In this document: one piece after another, positions 34,016 to 35,728 of the stretch
How positions within the stretch are numbered: the stretch's first letter is position 1
How the letters are laid out: each line of letters begins with the position of its first letter
Source of the DNA: Martinezella calliandrae
GTDB lineage: Bacteria > Pseudomonadota > Alphaproteobacteria > Rhizobiales > Rhizobiaceae
Direction: 5' to 3'
DNA: 35,728 nucleotides
Assembly: GCF_030272695.1 (NCBI RefSeq)
Contig: NZ_JARFYN010000066.1
Span: 1 to 35,728, forward strand
Program-made: the position numbers and the translations under genes
The notes under the pieces: generated by a model
What the model was told of the DNA's origin: nothing
The model's database searches: none
The model's input: the letters and a program-made list of their open reading frames with translations, nothing else

Positions 34016-34282
34016 ATGAATATTATGGACAACGATGTACGTTTGCTCGCTGTTATGCGGCGCTATTTTAGCGTGAAGAAAGAGCTTGCCGATTTGAAAT
34101 CGTCGCTCGAAGAAAAGCGCAAAGCGGCAGGAATTGCGGTCGGAGAGTTTTACCACGTTCGCGCTGAAAGCGAGCATGCAATCGATGTGAGTCGAACGGT
34201 TACGCTGAGACGGGAGATGGATTTTCTGATGAGCCTTGCCGAAAGCTGGGCAAGGGGAGACATCATTAATCTCGACACATGA
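34016..34282 (+). CDS. Small coiled-coil protein, unrecognised
   Basis: An 88-residue hydrophilic protein. The middle part, RRYFSVKKELADLKSSLEEK, has heptad-like Leu spacing and high charge and is probably a coiled coil; the C-terminal part (VTLRREMDFLMSLAESWARG) is also helical. The start at 34016 has GGAAG 7 bases upstream; the frame is open upstream to 33908, where starts lack a ribosome site. It is soluble with no signal peptide. The neighbours give no clue to function. Confidence 0.5.
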   Translation: MNIMDNDVRLLAVMRRYFSVKKELADLKSSLEEKRKAAGIAVGEFYHVRAESEHAIDVSRTVTLRREMDFLMSLAESWARGDIINLDT

Positions 34283-34505
34283 GCCAACTATTCCGGCGAG
34301 CACGTGCAGCGCCATTTTGGCAACTAAGCCACGCGACCGCCTGGGCACCCGTAATCTCCACCAGCGAGCCGCACATGAGGGCGACTTCAGCCGACGCATG
34401 AAACGCGATCAGGGCCGCCACTTCTTCTTCGCCCAAAGGGCACTAGCTTGTCCAGATCAGCGATCGTCCGGCCGGAACGCGTGACTCCGGCTTCGAGCAT
34501 AGCTC

Positions 34506-34681
34506 AACATGGGCCATGGGACGCTGGGCTGGACTATGAGCACGGCTTCGCGCGCGTGATCAGCGACCTTGTGAGCGGCAAGGCTCCGGAAATCGACGCC
34601 AACGGGCTGGCCGTCAGCCGGTATCGTCCGAGCGCGACCGTGAAGTCATCACAGATCCCGGTGCCTTCGAAATTCCTTTGA
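34506..34681 (+). pseudogene. C-terminal remnant of a D-amino-acid dehydrogenase (DadA-like)
   Basis: In one frame NMGHGTLGWTMSTASRA appears, the FAD-proximal C-terminal motif of DadA-type oxidoreductases (GHGT-GWT-A-GSGR). In the next frame the text continues RVISDLVSGKAPEIDANGLA and VSRYRP, the normal end of the same proteins. A frameshift of about one base with a small loss near 34550 separates them. The N-terminal 380 or so residues are missing. It is a dead gene fragment upstream of dctA. Confidence 0.75.
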
Positions 34682-35383
34682 AGCGGACGCAGGCGGCAGT
34701 CCGTGCGCACCCGGTTCCGTGGCAAGGATCACCGGGACGCCATCACGGCCCCTTCGGGTGAGAAAAGAACGCGCTGATCGCAGCTCTATCGAACCTGCCG
34801 AGCACAGCGATCTCAAAAATACGTCCGCTCGAAACCTCTCCCTCCCCGTCATCACGCGCAAGCCCAGCTCGCTGACGATCCGCGCCCGCCGCTCTTGCGA
34901 TCCTAGAACCTTTTTGGCAGCCGGCCGAACGCAACACGTCATGCTGCGGGTGCCGCCGCTCGCTGTGCTGAACTATCGGCTACGGGACATGATGAATCTC
35001 AGTCAAAATGCCTGAATAAACCGCCGCATTTCGCTCGTGGAAAGTTCTATCTATGATTGTGATGGCTCGTTTTCACCGAATGCGGGATCCGTCTCATTCA
35101 TTGTGGATAGAGACATCGCCACAGTCTCTCCCAATCGAGTCCATGCACGGATAATCGAGGGTTGCCACAACTAGGCCACGGCGGAAAAGACAACCATTCC
35201 TGCCACGCGGAGAGCGCGATGCGCGAAGGTCGTCCATGGCCGGTTTGAACATGACGGCATTGTGCTTGTTTTCGCCCAATTGCCCCGTCGATCTTGCGGA
35301 TTTCCGCACGCGATTGTGTTGCGCTCCGGCGCTCGAGGAAAAATGTCTCATTATCTCAGGGTGCTGATCGAGCCGCGGTCGAT
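34682..35383. other. Stretch without a supportable gene upstream of dctA
   Basis: Short frames on both strands lack recognisable motifs. The region probably contains activator sites for the sigma-54 promoter at its right end. I found no perfect TGT-N10-ACA and could not place DctD sites with confidence. Confidence 0.45.
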
Positions 35384-35399
35384 TGGCATGCCATTTGCT
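35384..35399 (+). promoter_or_regulatory. Sigma-54 (RpoN) -24/-12 promoter of dctA
   Basis: TGGCATG-CCAT-TTGCT fits the RpoN consensus TGGCACG-N4-TTGCW with one change and keeps the invariant GG-N10-GC spacing. It lies 95 bases upstream of the dctA ATG. Rhizobial dctA is classically RpoN-dependent and activated by DctD, or by NifA in bacteroids, so the position and the gene agree. Confidence 0.85.
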
Positions 35400-35494
35400 C
35401 GATCGCTCTACAAGGCAGCGGCCACTGTCGATCGTTGAAAAGATGGGCTGGGAGGCCCGGCCTGTTGCCGGACTCGGCTCACGTGGAGGATATC

Positions 35495-35728
35495 ATGATC
35501 GCACAACATTCCGCGGAGGTCCGCGGCAAGACACCGCTCCATCGGCATCTCTACATCCAGGTCCTCGTGGCGATCGCTGCGGGCATCCTGGTCGGGTATT
35601 TCTACCCGGACGTGGGCACGGAGCTCAAACCGCTCGGCGATGCCTTCATCAAGCTGGTGCGTATGGTCATTGCGCCGGTCATTTTCCTGACGGTGGCAAC
35701 CGGCATCGCCGGCATGTCGGACCTCAAG
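35495..35728 (+). CDS. dctA: DctA, C4-dicarboxylate:cation symporter (5' part)
   Basis: First 78 codons of the transporter that imports succinate, malate and fumarate, the carbon source of nitrogen-fixing bacteroids. The text HRHLYIQVLVAIAAGILVGY is the first membrane helix. YPDVGTELKPLGDAFIKLVR follows, then MVIAPVIFLTVATGIAGM; together these are characteristic of DctA. GGAGGA lies 4 bases before the ATG. The gene runs off the window. The sigma-54 promoter upstream supports symbiotic regulation. Many rhizobia carry a second dctA on the symbiotic replicon; whether this is the only copy cannot be seen. Confidence 0.95.
   Translation, partial: MIAQHSAEVRGKTPLHRHLYIQVLVAIAAGILVGYFYPDVGTELKPLGDAFIKLVRMVIAPVIFLTVATGIAGMSDLK

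Overview
The window comes from the symbiosis region (plasmid or island) of an alphaproteobacterial rhizobium. It carries nodulation genes (nodN, nodM, nolF, nolG and a NodT-type outer-membrane factor), two recognisable nod boxes, the bacterial gibberellin operon and the start of dctA behind a sigma-54 type promoter. I cannot fix the species from sequence alone. Between the gene blocks lie decayed genes, transposase scraps, duplicated fragments and toxin-antitoxin modules, as expected of accessory symbiotic DNA.

Layout. 1-939: NodT-like outer-membrane lipoprotein (minus strand, runs off the window). 1087-1422: a decayed copy of the leader that precedes nodN at 30377-30808. 1545-3215: uncertain small genes and a frameshifted gene. 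3217-5413: AbiEi/AbiEii toxin-antitoxin pair whose toxin carries WYL-like and zinc-binding extensions. 5553-5598: the 3' part of a tRNA-Gly(TCC), probably an integration scar. 5734-7911: a frameshifted gene, a UPF0149 protein, an IS66 remnant and an aldose 1-epimerase-like gene. 7912-9119: about 1.2 kb with no intact gene. 9120-10567: a three-gene module of ACP-like protein, XRE regulator and ImmA/IrrE protease. 10688-11860: RES/Xre toxin-antitoxin pair with a promoter-operator.

12001-21040 (all minus strand, visibly richer in GC than most of the window) is the gibberellin operon: CYP112, CYP114, ferredoxin, SDR, CYP117, GGPP synthase, ent-copalyl diphosphate synthase, ent-kaurene synthase and a truncated idi. 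GGPS, CPS and KS make ent-kaurene. CYP117, CYP114 with the ferredoxin, the SDR and CYP112 then oxidise it, giving GA9 by the known rhizobial pathway. No CYP115 (GA9 to GA4) is present. A TGT-N10-ACA element lies upstream of CYP112.

22318-30859 is the nod block (minus strand). One nod box (30811-30859) faces a leader region and nodN. A second (29607-29655) faces nodM, an FMN reductase, nolF and nolG. The last two encode an RND-type efflux pair for which the NodT-like protein at the left end could be the outer-membrane partner. An inverted 3' fragment of the S8 protease gene at 31949-32905 sits inside this operon. The right end holds the protease with a secreted partner, a small coiled-coil gene, a dadA remnant and the 5' end of dctA.
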